Virus record (IMG/VR): IMGVR_UViG_3300017613_002246
Span: 1-40,546 of that record
From: a virus
DNA length: 40,546 nt
Strand: one strand, 5' to 3'
The position numbers were made by a program, and so were the translations under genes. How positions within the stretch are numbered: position 1 is the stretch's first letter; each line of letters starts with the position of its first letter. This document shows, piece after piece, positions 24,332 through 32,497 of this stretch. A model generated the notes under the pieces. That model did no database searches. It was given only the letters and a program-made list of their open reading frames with translations, and was not told where the DNA came from.

Positions 24332-25008
24332 TGTTTTTTTGCCTCTATAAATATACTCCACTCGTTCCTTGATACACCATCTCTTTCATCAACTCTGTCA
24401 AAATTAATAGAAGGATCAACCAACGCTGGAAATGCAGATTCTTCTCTTATAGTTTCATGAATATCAATATATCCTATTTTTTTCATTTTTGATTCTAATT
24501 GTTTATATGACAATTTTGTTAATATTCTATAACTAACATATTTGTTGATATCCCCGATTTCATCAGATGTCTTTTTATATCTCTCGGGTGCTTTATTAAA
24601 ATCAATAACAACTAACCTTATCAATGAATTTTTTTTCATACAACGATAACATTCTTCCAATAAATAATCAACTTTTTCTGGAAATAAATAGTAAAGTAAA
24701 TGAGAAATAAAAAACACTTTAACAGTATTGTCTGCAAATGGTAATATATATTCTTTATTGAGATTCATATGAAAAGTAATATTATTATGTGGTTCCAAAT
24801 CAATAGTTTCCCATCCAACTCCTAACCAATTTCCCGAACCAATATTAACAAATCTATTATTATAATCAATAGGAAACATTTGTTTCCATAAAGATGTAAA
24901 TAATAGATAGCTATATCTCTTTCCTTCTGCTTTTGCATATTTATCAATATCAACTGCTGAGTACATTTTTGTTTCTTCAACTACTAAAATATTATTCCCT
25001 TGTATCAT
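24328..25008 (-). CDS. SAM-dependent methyltransferase inserted in the tail module
   Basis: The SAM loop is FVNIGSGNWLG (53-63), followed by GWETIDLEPH, ILPFADNTVKVFFISH and LEECYRCMKKNSLIRLVVID. This is the same subgroup as the methyltransferase at 6067-6630 (NLGSG, GWKNLDF, FEHLEDE). The gene is richer in A and T than its neighbours, and the tail genes on both sides form a normal series without it, so it is probably a later insertion. Target unknown. Confidence 0.7.
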   Translation of the reverse strand: MIQGNNILVVEETKMYSAVDIDKYAKAEGKRYSYLLFTSLWKQMFPIDYNNRFVNIGSGNWLGVGWETIDLEPHNNITFHMNLNKEYILPFADNTVKVFFISHLLYYLFPEKVDYLLEECYRCMKKNSLIRLVVIDFNKAPERYKKTSDEIGDINKYVSYRILTKLSYKQLESKMKKIGYIDIHETIREESAFPALVDPSINFDRVDERDGVSRNEWSIFIEAKKQ

Positions 25009-25010
25009 AT

Positions 25011-25937
25011 TTATGGTCTCCCCATAGAAGCTATCGGCTTTCTAATCAAAGCCATCAACCGCTTATACTCGAAATAGAACCGCTTATCATCCTTAATAAG
25101 GATAGGTGAGTTCCTATTGATATCAGCTATCGTAATCCTATCCGGCTGTTTAAGACGCATCATGATATAATGAGCAGCCAAGTATGCAACAGCCTGCTGG
25201 AACAAGTCTTCATCATATGATTCATATTTACTATAGTAATCCAGATACAAACCCTCATAATTAGATGGGATAGCAGTTAACCCGTCTGTCTGATACAGTT
25301 CTATAGTACCGTTATCAGCATTCGTTATCGCAATATCACATTTAGAGAACGCACCACTTGAATTAATCCACCAGCCGTCAACATCAGTAGCACAACTTGT
25401 TACATTACCAGTAACAGAACCATCACCATTAATATCAGCGATAGGAAAACTTTTTGTCTGGAAATAGACATTACTTCCATCTACAAGAATGCCAGTGTTG
25501 ACATTAGGTTGTGGAGCTTCTTTATAATGATGAAGATAAACCTCCTTAAGAGCACGTTTGTAACTCATCCAGCAGATGTTCTCCAGATCATTATCAGATA
25601 TAGTCTTCTCGTCACCTATACCAGTAATCTGACGGACCTCCTTAGCGACATCCCAAGGCATAACAAAAAACTCATCCTTAAACGTAGCAACAGTAGCAGA
25701 ACTACTTTCACCAGCAGTCTTAACATCATACCTACCATACGTTGCAGTTGATGGTATATTATAATAATAATAATATTGACCAGTACCTGTCTTACCCATA
25801 GAAGCATTTGACACAACCTGTCTGCCACATGGATCTTTTATAGTTTCTAATATAACAGCAGGATCAACCTTAGTGTTATTTCTGTCTTTTATCGTGACAT
25901 GATGAGAATAACTCTCACCTCTTTGATAGATCGCCAT
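25011..25937 (-). CDS. head-tail connector-like structural protein with a Ca-loop motif (308 aa)
   Basis: Residues 1-95 form a beta domain (SYSHHVTIKDRNNTKVDP to FKDEFFVMPW). Then VRQITGIGDEKTISDNDLENICW starts a helical part as in phage head-tail connectors, interrupted by a beta insert that contains DINGDGSVTGN, an EF-hand or dockerin-like calcium loop. The C-terminal helix YLAAHYIMMRLK and FEYKRLMALIRK return to the connector pattern. Place between capsid genes and tail terminator agrees. Confidence 0.55.
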   Translation of the reverse strand: MAIYQRGESYSHHVTIKDRNNTKVDPAVILETIKDPCGRQVVSNASMGKTGTGQYYYYYNIPSTATYGRYDVKTAGESSSATVATFKDEFFVMPWDVAKEVRQITGIGDEKTISDNDLENICWMSYKRALKEVYLHHYKEAPQPNVNTGILVDGSNVYFQTKSFPIADINGDGSVTGNVTSCATDVDGWWINSSGAFSKCDIAITNADNGTIELYQTDGLTAIPSNYEGLYLDYYSKYESYDEDLFQQAVAYLAAHYIMMRLKQPDRITIADINRNSPILIKDDKRFYFEYKRLMALIRKPIASMGRP

Positions 25938-27751
25938 TAATATTTCCTCTTTTTAATCTTATATAATTGCTCTTTCGAGCCGTTAATCTTATATAACTGT
26001 TCCAATGTGGAATCAATCTTATATTTTTCTTCGTTGCTGCTAGTTATTCTCACTGGAAAATCAAGTTCAGCCAGCAGTCCAATGACACCAGCAGCATGTT
26101 CTTTTATCTTCAACAGTTCAGTAACTGTCTTCTGGAATGCAGCCGTCCTGTCTATTGACTCTTTTAAAGCCAGATAATCTGTTATGACTTTAGAAAAACT
26201 GTTGACACGACTATGATGCTCTCCAAACCCAAGAGGCTCGGTTACCGTCATAGCTTTACTGACTATACTACTATAATGTTCTCCTAACCCAAGATCTTCA
26301 GTTACCGTCATAAATCGTTGACGTATAGGTTGACCTTGCTCATCAAAGCTTAGTGGTTCGGTTACTGTTTTTGCGAATGTACCGACACGACCAGGATATT
26401 CCGCAAACGCAAGATAATCAGTGACACTTTTTACGAATGTACCCACTCTTCCTATAGCTTCATCAAAAGCCAGTTTCTCTGTATGTGTATGTGTAAATGC
26501 TGTACCACTGGGAACAACATATGTTGCATGTTCAGCTAGTTGAAGCAGTTCAGTTACGGTTCGTGCTATAGCAATTATATGACTATAGTGTTCTGCGAAC
26601 TGTACCTTATCTGTAACACCATGAGCAAACGCAGTTGCTCGTTGTGCCTGCTCATCAAAACTTAGTGGCTCAGTGTGTGTATGTGCGAAAGTGCCTACTC
26701 GACTATGATGCTCAGCAAGCTGAAGCACCTCAGTAACAGTTATCGCTTTGCTGATGATCTTTGAAAAATGTTCAGCGAACTGTAGATTCTCAGTGACAGC
26801 ATGTGCAAAAGCAGTTATTCGCTGGCATTGTTCATCAAAGCTTAGTGGCTCTGTATGTGTATGTGCAAATGCAGCAGTACGCTGTCCTTGCTCATCAAAG
26901 CTTAATGGCTCTGTGTGTGTATGTGCAAATGCAGCAGTACGCTGTCCTTGCTCATCAAACTGAAGTTTTTCAGTGAAAGTCTTAGTTCTATGACGTATCC
27001 TCTGTGCCTGCTCATCAAAACTTAATGGCTCTGTGTGTGTATGTGCGAATGCAGCAACTCTTTGACCTTGTTCGTCAAATTGGACTTTATCGGTATGTGT
27101 ATGAGCATATGCAGCAAGTCTCTGTCCTTGCTCGTCAAAACTTAGTGGCTCTGTGTGTGTATGTGCATAAGCAGCAAGTCTCTGTCCTTGCTCATCAAAG
27201 CTTAGTGGCTCTGTGTGTGTATGTGCAAATGCAGCAACTCTTTGACCTTGTTCGTCAAATTGGACTTTATCGGTATGTGTATGAGTAAAAGCAGTACCAC
27301 CAGCGACATCACCATAAACATCAAAAATCTTAAATGATACAAAGGCACCAAATATAAGAGTTCTAGAAGCATCTTCAGTATCTTCAATTTCTACTTTTAC
27401 ATATCTACCTTTACCAGCAGTATCTAAAGTTATCTCTCTATCGCCTGTCCAATCATTTGTATCCTGCCAAGTATTTATTGTTTCATGACATACATCCTCT
27501 ACAGGTGGTGGATTAGTGTCACTAATATAAATATTTACATCAGTAGGATCATCAAGGGATAAACTACGACCACGTACTCTAGTAATATCATATGTTTCCC
27601 CTAAATCAAGAATGAAAAAATGATCTTCATCTGCGGTGTGCATCCATAGTCCATTACCATCCAATGCATCCTCTATATCACTAACTGGACCATCATCACC
27701 ACAATCAGAAATTAATTCAGAACTTCCAATATCTAACCAAGCATCAGCCAT
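25937..27751 (-). CDS. 604-aa virion protein: F5/8-like domain plus twenty 20-aa repeats
   Basis: Residues 1-150 look like a discoidin (F5/8 type C) carbohydrate-binding domain: HFFILDLGETYDITRVRGR, VNIYISD, then GRYVKVEIED. Residues 157-560 are twenty tandem units of about 20 aa with the core T-E-x-L-x-F-x-E (for example HTHTEPLSFDEQGQR); unit 13 has four extra residues. The last 44 residues hold three YKI units. The repeats probably form an extended rod, and the protein may be a head or neck fibre that binds sugars. One copy of the motif also occurs in the tail protein at 17156-17674. Confidence 0.7.
   Translation of the reverse strand: MADAWLDIGSSELISDCGDDGPVSDIEDALDGNGLWMHTADEDHFFILDLGETYDITRVRGRSLSLDDPTDVNIYISDTNPPPVEDVCHETINTWQDTNDWTGDREITLDTAGKGRYVKVEIEDTEDASRTLIFGAFVSFKIFDVYGDVAGGTAFTHTHTDKVQFDEQGQRVAAFAHTHTEPLSFDEQGQRLAAYAHTHTEPLSFDEQGQRLAAYAHTHTDKVQFDEQGQRVAAFAHTHTEPLSFDEQAQRIRHRTKTFTEKLQFDEQGQRTAAFAHTHTEPLSFDEQGQRTAAFAHTHTEPLSFDEQCQRITAFAHAVTENLQFAEHFSKIISKAITVTEVLQLAEHHSRVGTFAHTHTEPLSFDEQAQRATAFAHGVTDKVQFAEHYSHIIAIARTVTELLQLAEHATYVVPSGTAFTHTHTEKLAFDEAIGRVGTFVKSVTDYLAFAEYPGRVGTFAKTVTEPLSFDEQGQPIRQRFMTVTEDLGLGEHYSSIVSKAMTVTEPLGFGEHHSRVNSFSKVITDYLALKESIDRTAAFQKTVTELLKIKEHAAGVIGLLAELDFPVRITSSNEEKYKIDSTLEQLYKINGSKEQLYKIKKRKY
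26072..27283 (-). repeat. 60-bp tandem repeat array, twenty units
   Basis: The units encode the 20-aa motif. Those nearest the N-terminus (units 1-8, about 26800-27283) are almost identical at DNA level, sharing stretches such as CTCATCAAAGCTTAGTGGCT on the + strand, while the later ones have drifted. This gradient suggests recent unequal duplication at the N-terminal side of the array. Confidence 0.9.
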
Positions 27752-27754
27752 CTA

Positions 27755-28156
27755 TTATGCCTCTAACTCTGCAAGAATAGCAGTAGCCAAGGCATCTCTA
27801 TGTGTCTGAGAAATATTTGTAATAACAGGAACATCAAGTTCAGAGTCCCAATAATTGTTCTGGAGACCTGTCATTATAACACTATTGATGTTCTGCAAAG
27901 ACGTTATAGCACCAGTCAAACCATCTGCAAACTCAGGATACCTAGAAGCAAACCATACACCATAATCCGTATTGAAAGTATTCATAGCATTATATAAAAC
28001 AACAAAATTATTCCTGAATGATAATAACTCAGTAGTGGAATATGTTATGGTAGTCTTTTGTAACTGCAAAACCAGATGATTGATATTACTCCATAATCTA
28101 GGCAACCTCTTTATTATTTGCACTGCTGTTGACTCTCTCTGAAGTTTATATATCAT
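27755..28156 (-). CDS. hypothetical structural protein (133 aa)
   Basis: Mainly helical (IIKRLPRLWSNINHLVLQLQK; later DALATAILAELEA). It sits between the decoration-like protein and the repeat protein, with four bases to the next gene. Possibly a neck or fibre-attachment protein; no family recognised. Confidence 0.5.
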   Translation of the reverse strand: MIYKLQRESTAVQIIKRLPRLWSNINHLVLQLQKTTITYSTTELLSFRNNFVVLYNAMNTFNTDYGVWFASRYPEFADGLTGAITSLQNINSVIMTGLQNNYWDSELDVPVITNISQTHRDALATAILAELEA

Positions 28157-28168
28157 AGCATTATCCTC

Positions 28169-28177
28169 AAAAAAAAA
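28169..28177 (-). terminator. oligo-T stretch after the 128-aa gene
   Basis: A run of nine T on the - strand lies in the 37-base gap downstream of the gene ending at 28194. No GC-rich stem is present. It may reduce transcription into the fibre gene group. Confidence 0.35.
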
Positions 28178-28193
28178 TAATAAGGATTAAAGA

Positions 28194-28580
28194 TTAACCC
28201 TGTTGTGCTTCTATATAATAAGTCAAAGCGAACGTATCAGATGCAGTAACACTGACATGACTCCATACAACATGAGAAACAAGCGTTGCAGAAGCACCTA
28301 CACCAGCAGAAATACCACCCTCAGCTATGGAACCGGTTCCACTGAAACTGAACGTGTTTGTGAACTTCATACTAGGTGCACTACTGAAATCAACAGTACC
28401 AGTAGCATCAGCTTCCTGAGCACCGAAAAGTGCATCGTCACCACCCATAGTGGTATCAGAAACAGCAGCAGCAGTCATATGTGTACCTATACTAATCCAG
28501 TTAAGACTTGTCCAACCAGCAGAAGCATCAGATACAAGATAACCAGCTATATTTTCCAAACCAGCCGTAGTAAGCGTCAT
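28194..28580 (-). CDS. small beta-rich virion protein (128 aa)
   Basis: The product begins MTLTTAGLENIAGYLV and has a Gly/Ser/Ala-rich beta pattern with SFSGTGSIAEGGISAGVG and a final FALTYYIEAQQG. It resembles short phage proteins annotated as head decoration or fibre components, which often open with an L-T-x-x-G-L-x-x-I phrase. Place after the capsid genes supports a virion part. Confidence 0.5.
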   Translation of the reverse strand: MTLTTAGLENIAGYLVSDASAGWTSLNWISIGTHMTAAAVSDTTMGGDDALFGAQEADATGTVDFSSAPSMKFTNTFSFSGTGSIAEGGISAGVGASATLVSHVVWSHVSVTASDTFALTYYIEAQQG

Positions 28581-28763
28581 CTATTTCCTCCCTTTCTTCG
28601 TGGAACTATGCCACGGTTTTGCTTTCGTTCTATACGGAACTATCTCACTGACACCAACATCCTGCTTGTAACCATGTGCTAATTTTTCAATAGCCATATT
28701 TTCAGCATCCGTTGGATTATCTGCATCAACCTTCAAACCGAATGTGACTTTATATTGTTTCAT
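28581..28763 (-). CDS. hypothetical protein (60 aa)
   Basis: Begins MKQYKVTFGLKVDADNPTD, a beta strand then a helix (AENMAIEKLA), ending in a basic tail (SSTKKGRK). The opening resembles small proteins whose strand-helix unit binds RNA or partner proteins, but no family is certain. Its start overlaps the previous stop as ATGA. Confidence 0.55.
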   Translation of the reverse strand: MKQYKVTFGLKVDADNPTDAENMAIEKLAHGYKQDVGVSEIVPYRTKAKPWHSSTKKGRK

Positions 28764-28891
28764 TTTTTCTCCTCAAAAAGAATAGTTTCCTCTCCATTTT
28801 CTATTTTTTTCTTAAGCTTAAGACGACCTGTCTTTTTATCACGAAGCTCAATAAGAACTCCCTCGACAAGCCCTATACTCTGCGTGGTCAT
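28760..28891 (-). CDS. hypothetical protein (43 aa)
   Basis: Start overlaps the upstream stop (ATGA) and the stop overlaps the next start. The product begins MTTQSIGLVEGVLIEL and contains RDKKTGRLKLKKKIENG, a beta-hairpin-like element seen at the base of phage fibre or decoration proteins. The coupled overlaps support expression. Confidence 0.5.
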   Translation of the reverse strand: MTTQSIGLVEGVLIELRDKKTGRLKLKKKIENGEETILFEEKK

Positions 28892-29010
28892 GTATATATC
28901 ATCTCCTGCCAGTCATCATTAGACTCCAAAGAACATACCAAATGTTTATCTTTCTCATCATCAACAGTCATCCTTTTACCTGTCTTTTTATTTCTGAATT
29001 TTCTTTTCAT
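28888..29010 (-). CDS. hypothetical protein (40 aa)
   Basis: Starts at ATG 29010 after AGGTGTGAT. The basic N-terminus (MKRKFRNKKTGKRMTV) and acidic C-terminus (SNDDWQEMIYT) suggest a small partner protein. It is the first gene after the capsid gene and its poly-T stretch. Confidence 0.5.
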   Translation of the reverse strand: MKRKFRNKKTGKRMTVDDEKDKHLVCSLESNDDWQEMIYT

Positions 29011-29024
29011 TAGTATCACACCTG

Positions 29025-29052
29025 AAAAAAAGAAAAAAAGAAAAGAAAAAAA
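29025..29052 (-). terminator. poly-pyrimidine T tracts after the capsid gene
   Basis: Directly after the capsid stop the - strand has four T runs of four to seven bases separated by single C, with no stem before them. This is the form of an archaeal factor-independent terminator and would set a high capsid level compared with the genes after it. Confidence 0.55.
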
Positions 29053-29058
29053 TCTTTT

Positions 29059-30024
29059 CTATCCGTTCACAATATGACAAATAGCACTTTTGTCTAAGTG
29101 AGCAGTACCCCAGTACATCAGCAAGACTTCTTTATAGTAGTCACACTCGCTTTCGTATGTCTCTGTGTATTTAGGTCGCATACCCCAAGCTTCACCAACA
29201 GCCCTGCTTGAATCAATAATGACCGCTACTGTAGCAGCAGAAGTCGCATGACAAGCATGAGCATTACAACACTCGATAACATCAAGACCAGCAACATGTG
29301 TAAGCTTACCAGTACCACTATCAAACTTGATAAGTGCATCAAGTATATGGTTGTCGAAATTGATCTTCAGGAACGCAGCTATATTCGGGTTGATAATCAA
29401 CGTATCCGGATTATACGCAGCGTTACGCATACTACCTACACTATGCACAATAGCATCATACAGGTTGATAGCGTTCTCACCTATCGCAGATCCCATGACA
29501 CCAACAGACCCACTGGATTGCCGATACCATTTAGGGAAGAAACCACCGAAACATTTCAAAGCAGACGCCATAGACTGACTGAAACCAGGAGCACCAAGAC
29601 TTGTACTACCTATCGCAGCATAAATATCTATATCACGCTTTTTAGCCAGACCTTTCGCCATCTCATTGAGTATAGCAGCTTTAACATTACCGCAAGATTG
29701 GAACAGTCCGAATCCTGTCATAGTGTCATAGTCACCATATGTACTTAATGTGATGCTGTAAGTCGTTAGTGTTGAAGATGTAGCAGACAGACAGTTAGCT
29801 ATACTTGTCGAAGTATCACCAAGGGCTTGTGCTGTTCTTGCAGGAACACTACGTACCTGAACTATTTTTCCCTGACAACCAGTAAAGTCATGGTTCACAG
29901 CAGTAATTACACCAGATAGTTGCCCGTAACATACAGCAGCTTCAAGAATAAGATCCAGATAACTGTCTACAGGTATCCAGCTTGTTTCCTCAGTTGATGT
30001 AGTAAGTTCGATCATACTTTTCAT
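29059..30024 (-). CDS. major capsid protein (HK97 fold)
   Basis: A 321-residue protein after a protease and a scaffold-like gene. Features of the HK97 fold are the long spine-helix region ILNEMAKGLAKKRDIDIYAAI, the central MRNAAYNPDTLIINPNIAAFLK (the typical P-D-x-L-V-x-x-P phrase before the A-domain) and the late IIDSSRAVGEAWGMRP. The end (DKSAICHIVNG) resembles other capsid proteins. Cysteines are frequent. A cleaved N-terminal delta region is not obvious, so the separate gene before it probably scaffolds. Confidence 0.85.
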   Translation of the reverse strand: MKSMIELTTSTEETSWIPVDSYLDLILEAAVCYGQLSGVITAVNHDFTGCQGKIVQVRSVPARTAQALGDTSTSIANCLSATSSTLTTYSITLSTYGDYDTMTGFGLFQSCGNVKAAILNEMAKGLAKKRDIDIYAAIGSTSLGAPGFSQSMASALKCFGGFFPKWYRQSSGSVGVMGSAIGENAINLYDAIVHSVGSMRNAAYNPDTLIINPNIAAFLKINFDNHILDALIKFDSGTGKLTHVAGLDVIECCNAHACHATSAATVAVIIDSSRAVGEAWGMRPKYTETYESECDYYKEVLLMYWGTAHLDKSAICHIVNG

Positions 30025-30026
30025 GT

Positions 30027-30497
30027 TTAAGCACCTGGTGTATCGTCACACATGGACATTTCTTCTACTTGCTCTTCATATGTTTTGCCAGTTAGTTCTT
30101 TTGATTTGCCGAACATCCGTTTGGTATCCCGTTCTACAAGTTTCTTGAAAGTCTGGTAATCATCTACAAAGACTTGTTTAGTCTCAGGTGTACCAGGAAT
30201 GTCGTTCAGCTTGACACCGTTATATTTCATTCTGATGGCTTTGCTGTTTTTAAGCACTTCCTGATTGGTGACTTTTTCTTGTCCGTCTTCGACCCTGGAT
30301 TCTTCACCAAGTTCTTTGACCAGCTTCTCTCTTTCCTCTTCATGTATCTCCTTACGGAGCTTTTCCTCAGCCTCTTTTTTAACGAGTTCTTCAACTTTCT
30401 TGGATTCCTCTTTTGCCGCAGCAATCTTTCTTTCAAGATTCTGCTTCTCAAGCAAGTCCAGTTCAGCCTGTAACTCCTCTTTGGTTTTTTCAACCAT
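30027..30497 (-). CDS. scaffold-like coiled-coil protein (156 aa)
   Basis: Residues 1-70 are an almost continuous charged coiled coil rich in Glu and Lys (KTKEELQAELDLLEKQN onward). The rest has KQVFVDDYQTFKKLVERDTKRMFG. Its position between the prohead protease and the capsid gene, plus the coiled coil, is the usual setting of an assembly scaffold. Confidence 0.65.
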   Translation of the reverse strand: MVEKTKEELQAELDLLEKQNLERKIAAAKEESKKVEELVKKEAEEKLRKEIHEEEREKLVKELGEESRVEDGQEKVTNQEVLKNSKAIRMKYNGVKLNDIPGTPETKQVFVDDYQTFKKLVERDTKRMFGKSKELTGKTYEEQVEEMSMCDDTPGA

Positions 30498-30499
30498 AA

Positions 30500-31282
30500 T
30501 TATATTTCCTCCTTAAGCTTCAATTTCTTAATAGCAATTCGAAGCTTCATTTTTTCAATCTCATCAGATTCTACATATTCATTATCCACTAACGAAACAG
30601 TAGCAGAATCGTTCTTCAGCCCTACACCACACCCACCTTCAGGAGAACAAGCTCCACGAGAGACAAGTGCTAAATGATCCGCACGAAGGTCCTTGGCAAC
30701 TACTCTAGTTTCACCATTCTCCAAAGTTTCCTCTTTCCTAGTTGCATACACACCTACAGACACTTCAGGAACAGCACCAGCATTTTGACGTGCCCTAATG
30801 TACTTCAACGCATTCTCTGACTCAGGATAACCATCAATAACAGGTTTCATAGTCAACCGTTTTGTCCCCTTGTCATAATGTGTTTCTGTGACATCACCCA
30901 CAGCATCCTTCACACTATCGGAATGATCGTAAACAATCGGGACGCTATCCCAACTGAATAATGATTTTTCAACTTCATCTGCTGGGAAAAAGATACCGTT
31001 GTATGTACCATCACCTACAAGCATAGTAGTCCTATCAACACAAATCTCAGTGTCGCCAGCCTCATTCAAGATAGCAACATGAGCATTCAGTTGCCCCCTC
31101 AGACGAAGTAAAACTCTTTCATCCATTTTTTCACCTTTATGTTTTTTCCTCCATTGATCGTAAATTCCTTCACATTTTTTATATGCATGTCCCTTACTTT
31201 TTATTCCTCCTTCCTTGATAACATAAGGGATACATCTGTTAATAAAACTTTTTTTAGACTCACCTGATTTTGGACTAGGCAT
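30500..31282 (-). CDS. prohead protease-like protein
   Basis: ATG 31282 overlaps the upstream stop (TAATG). The first 45 residues (SGESKKSFINRCIPYVI and YKKCEGIYDQW) form an N-terminal segment common in phage capsid proteases. Then VPIVYDHSD (possible catalytic His), the Val/Ser strand VPEVSVGVYA (possible Ser) and DLRADHLALVSRGAC follow, as in DUF2213/prohead proteases. It would trim scaffold and capsid proteins during head maturation. Confidence 0.75.
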   Translation of the reverse strand: MPSPKSGESKKSFINRCIPYVIKEGGIKSKGHAYKKCEGIYDQWRKKHKGEKMDERVLLRLRGQLNAHVAILNEAGDTEICVDRTTMLVGDGTYNGIFFPADEVEKSLFSWDSVPIVYDHSDSVKDAVGDVTETHYDKGTKRLTMKPVIDGYPESENALKYIRARQNAGAVPEVSVGVYATRKEETLENGETRVVAKDLRADHLALVSRGACSPEGGCGVGLKNDSATVSLVDNEYVESDEIEKMKLRIAIKKLKLKEEI

Positions 31283-31815
31283 TACCACCCACGCCTCTTT
31301 TTTTCTTTCTGAGTCTCCTCATCAATAATCTTATGAATCTTAGCATACTGATGTTGGGGAACAAAAATATTTTCATCAGGACCGAGTTCATGATCGGTTA
31401 TCTTTCCTTCATCCCTGAGTTTAGCCGTATTTACTTTTGTATCCGTCCAACGGTTAATATACCAATTTTCAGGCTCTTCATAATATTCATCAAGCAACGG
31501 CATCAACGTATCCTTCTGATCCAGAATATTCTTAATTATCCAGAAGAAAGGATCACGATAAGCCGTATCTTTAAGCATAATCCACAAAAAGAACTCACCC
31601 ATATCTTTGATTAAAGCATTCTGATATTTCTCATCAATGTTGTCAGCAGTCTCATAAAGAAGTTTATGTATCCTTCTAATCACAGGATTACCACAATTAG
31701 CTATATCATTATGTATCTCAGGTGCTTTCTTCCCATCAGCATATTTCTTTCTCGCCCACCACAACGCAAGACGAAAAGTACGTTTCTCACTATCTCCGAA
31801 TCCTATATCAATCAT
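31282..31815 (-). CDS. hypothetical head-module protein (177 aa)
   Basis: ATG 31815 is preferred because GGTGAT lies four bases before it; the longer GTG start at 31824 lies inside the mini-NrdD gene. The product is helical with many Trp and Tyr (RLALWWARKKYADG, FFLWIMLKD, ENWYINRWTDTKVN). It ends in a basic KEKKRRGW. No family recognised; a head assembly role is inferred from position. Confidence 0.6.
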   Translation of the reverse strand: MIDIGFGDSEKRTFRLALWWARKKYADGKKAPEIHNDIANCGNPVIRRIHKLLYETADNIDEKYQNALIKDMGEFFLWIMLKDTAYRDPFFWIIKNILDQKDTLMPLLDEYYEEPENWYINRWTDTKVNTAKLRDEGKITDHELGPDENIFVPQHQYAKIHKIIDEETQKEKKRRGW

Positions 31816-31948
31816 CGTTATCACCAGTATTAAAAAGTTTTCTATCTTTGTATTCCTGTCGTTTACCTAGATTCCATTGGTCAATCGGTCTAAGATAACC
31901 AACAACCCTGGAATAGACTTCACATTCAGTTCTTGCTTTTTTTGTCAT
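31808..31948 (-). CDS. mini-NrdD: stand-alone C-terminal domain of anaerobic ribonucleotide reductase
   Basis: The 46-residue product is TECEVYSRVVGYLRP (7-21) followed by QWNLGKRQEYKDRKLF (24-39). This matches the very end of class III ribonucleotide reductase (NrdD), including Gly17 in RVVGYL at the glycyl-radical position and the single Cys9 in place of the usual zinc-site pairs. Similar short genes occur in other phages and may supply a spare radical domain to a damaged host enzyme, in the way YfiD repairs pyruvate formate-lyase. It overlaps both neighbours in the head operon and indicates an anaerobic host. Confidence 0.75.
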   Translation of the reverse strand: MTKKARTECEVYSRVVGYLRPIDQWNLGKRQEYKDRKLFNTGDNDD

Positions 31949-32357
31949 TTACACTCGGCATCTCAGCAGCCGTAGGCATACCAAGCTCCTCATCAATATC
32001 TTTAAATCGCAATTTAAGGAAACGAAATACAGTCAAAGCAGAACCTTCATATTCATCCATCTTATGTTTAATCTGCCCGTTAACACCCTTAACCGCATTC
32101 TCCATCATGTCAATCTGTGACACCATCTCAGTGATGACTTCTTTCCTATCATTTTTAGGAATAGTCTTAAACACATTCTTCCCTATAGCACGAATAATAG
32201 GGAAACCACGACCAGCACGAACATTCTTAAGCTCAGTATGAATATTTTTCAAACCGTTCTCAAGTTCAGCTTTCTGCTTCAACAAGGCAACATACTCATT
32301 ATTCATAGCCACCATCGCATTCACAGCCATAGCCTCTTTAGGTTCAAACTGTTTCAT
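31926..32357 (-). CDS. hypothetical coiled-coil protein (143 aa)
   Basis: Mostly helical with heptads at residues 20-45 and 70-100 (EYVALLKQKAELENGLK; EMVSQIDMMENAVKG). It ends ELGMPTAAEMPSVND. Coupled to the mini-NrdD gene by a 23-base overlap. Possibly a second scaffold or portal partner; no family recognised. Confidence 0.55.
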   Translation of the reverse strand: MKQFEPKEAMAVNAMVAMNNEYVALLKQKAELENGLKNIHTELKNVRAGRGFPIIRAIGKNVFKTIPKNDRKEVITEMVSQIDMMENAVKGVNGQIKHKMDEYEGSALTVFRFLKLRFKDIDEELGMPTAAEMPSVNDKKSKN

Positions 32358-32485
32358 ATTTTCAACCTTGCCAGCTCAATAGTTTTGCCATCGAAGTCAT
32401 CAGTTATGATTGCTACGCCATCTACCATCGTTACAACAGGACAGCCTCTACAGTTTGGTTTACCACATAGTGTTACTTTTTCCAT
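32354..32485 (-). CDS. small CxxxxCxxC protein (43 aa)
   Basis: ATG 32485 follows AAGGAGGTAAAACT. The Cys pattern LCGKPNCRGCPVV (6-18) is followed by a beta stretch VAIITDDFDGKTIELA. The motif recalls small anaerobe and phage proteins with C-P-V-V and D-D-x-G phrases. Three Cys could bind iron or zinc, or serve as a redox partner, and it lies close to mini-NrdD; this link is speculative. Confidence 0.6.
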   Translation of the reverse strand: MEKVTLCGKPNCRGCPVVTMVDGVAIITDDFDGKTIELARLKI

Positions 32486-32497
32486 AGTTTTACCTCC

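Noticed and set aside
26072-27283. The 60-bp repeats as a CRISPR array.
   Set aside because: The units are contiguous without unique spacers and keep one reading frame inside a 604-aa protein.
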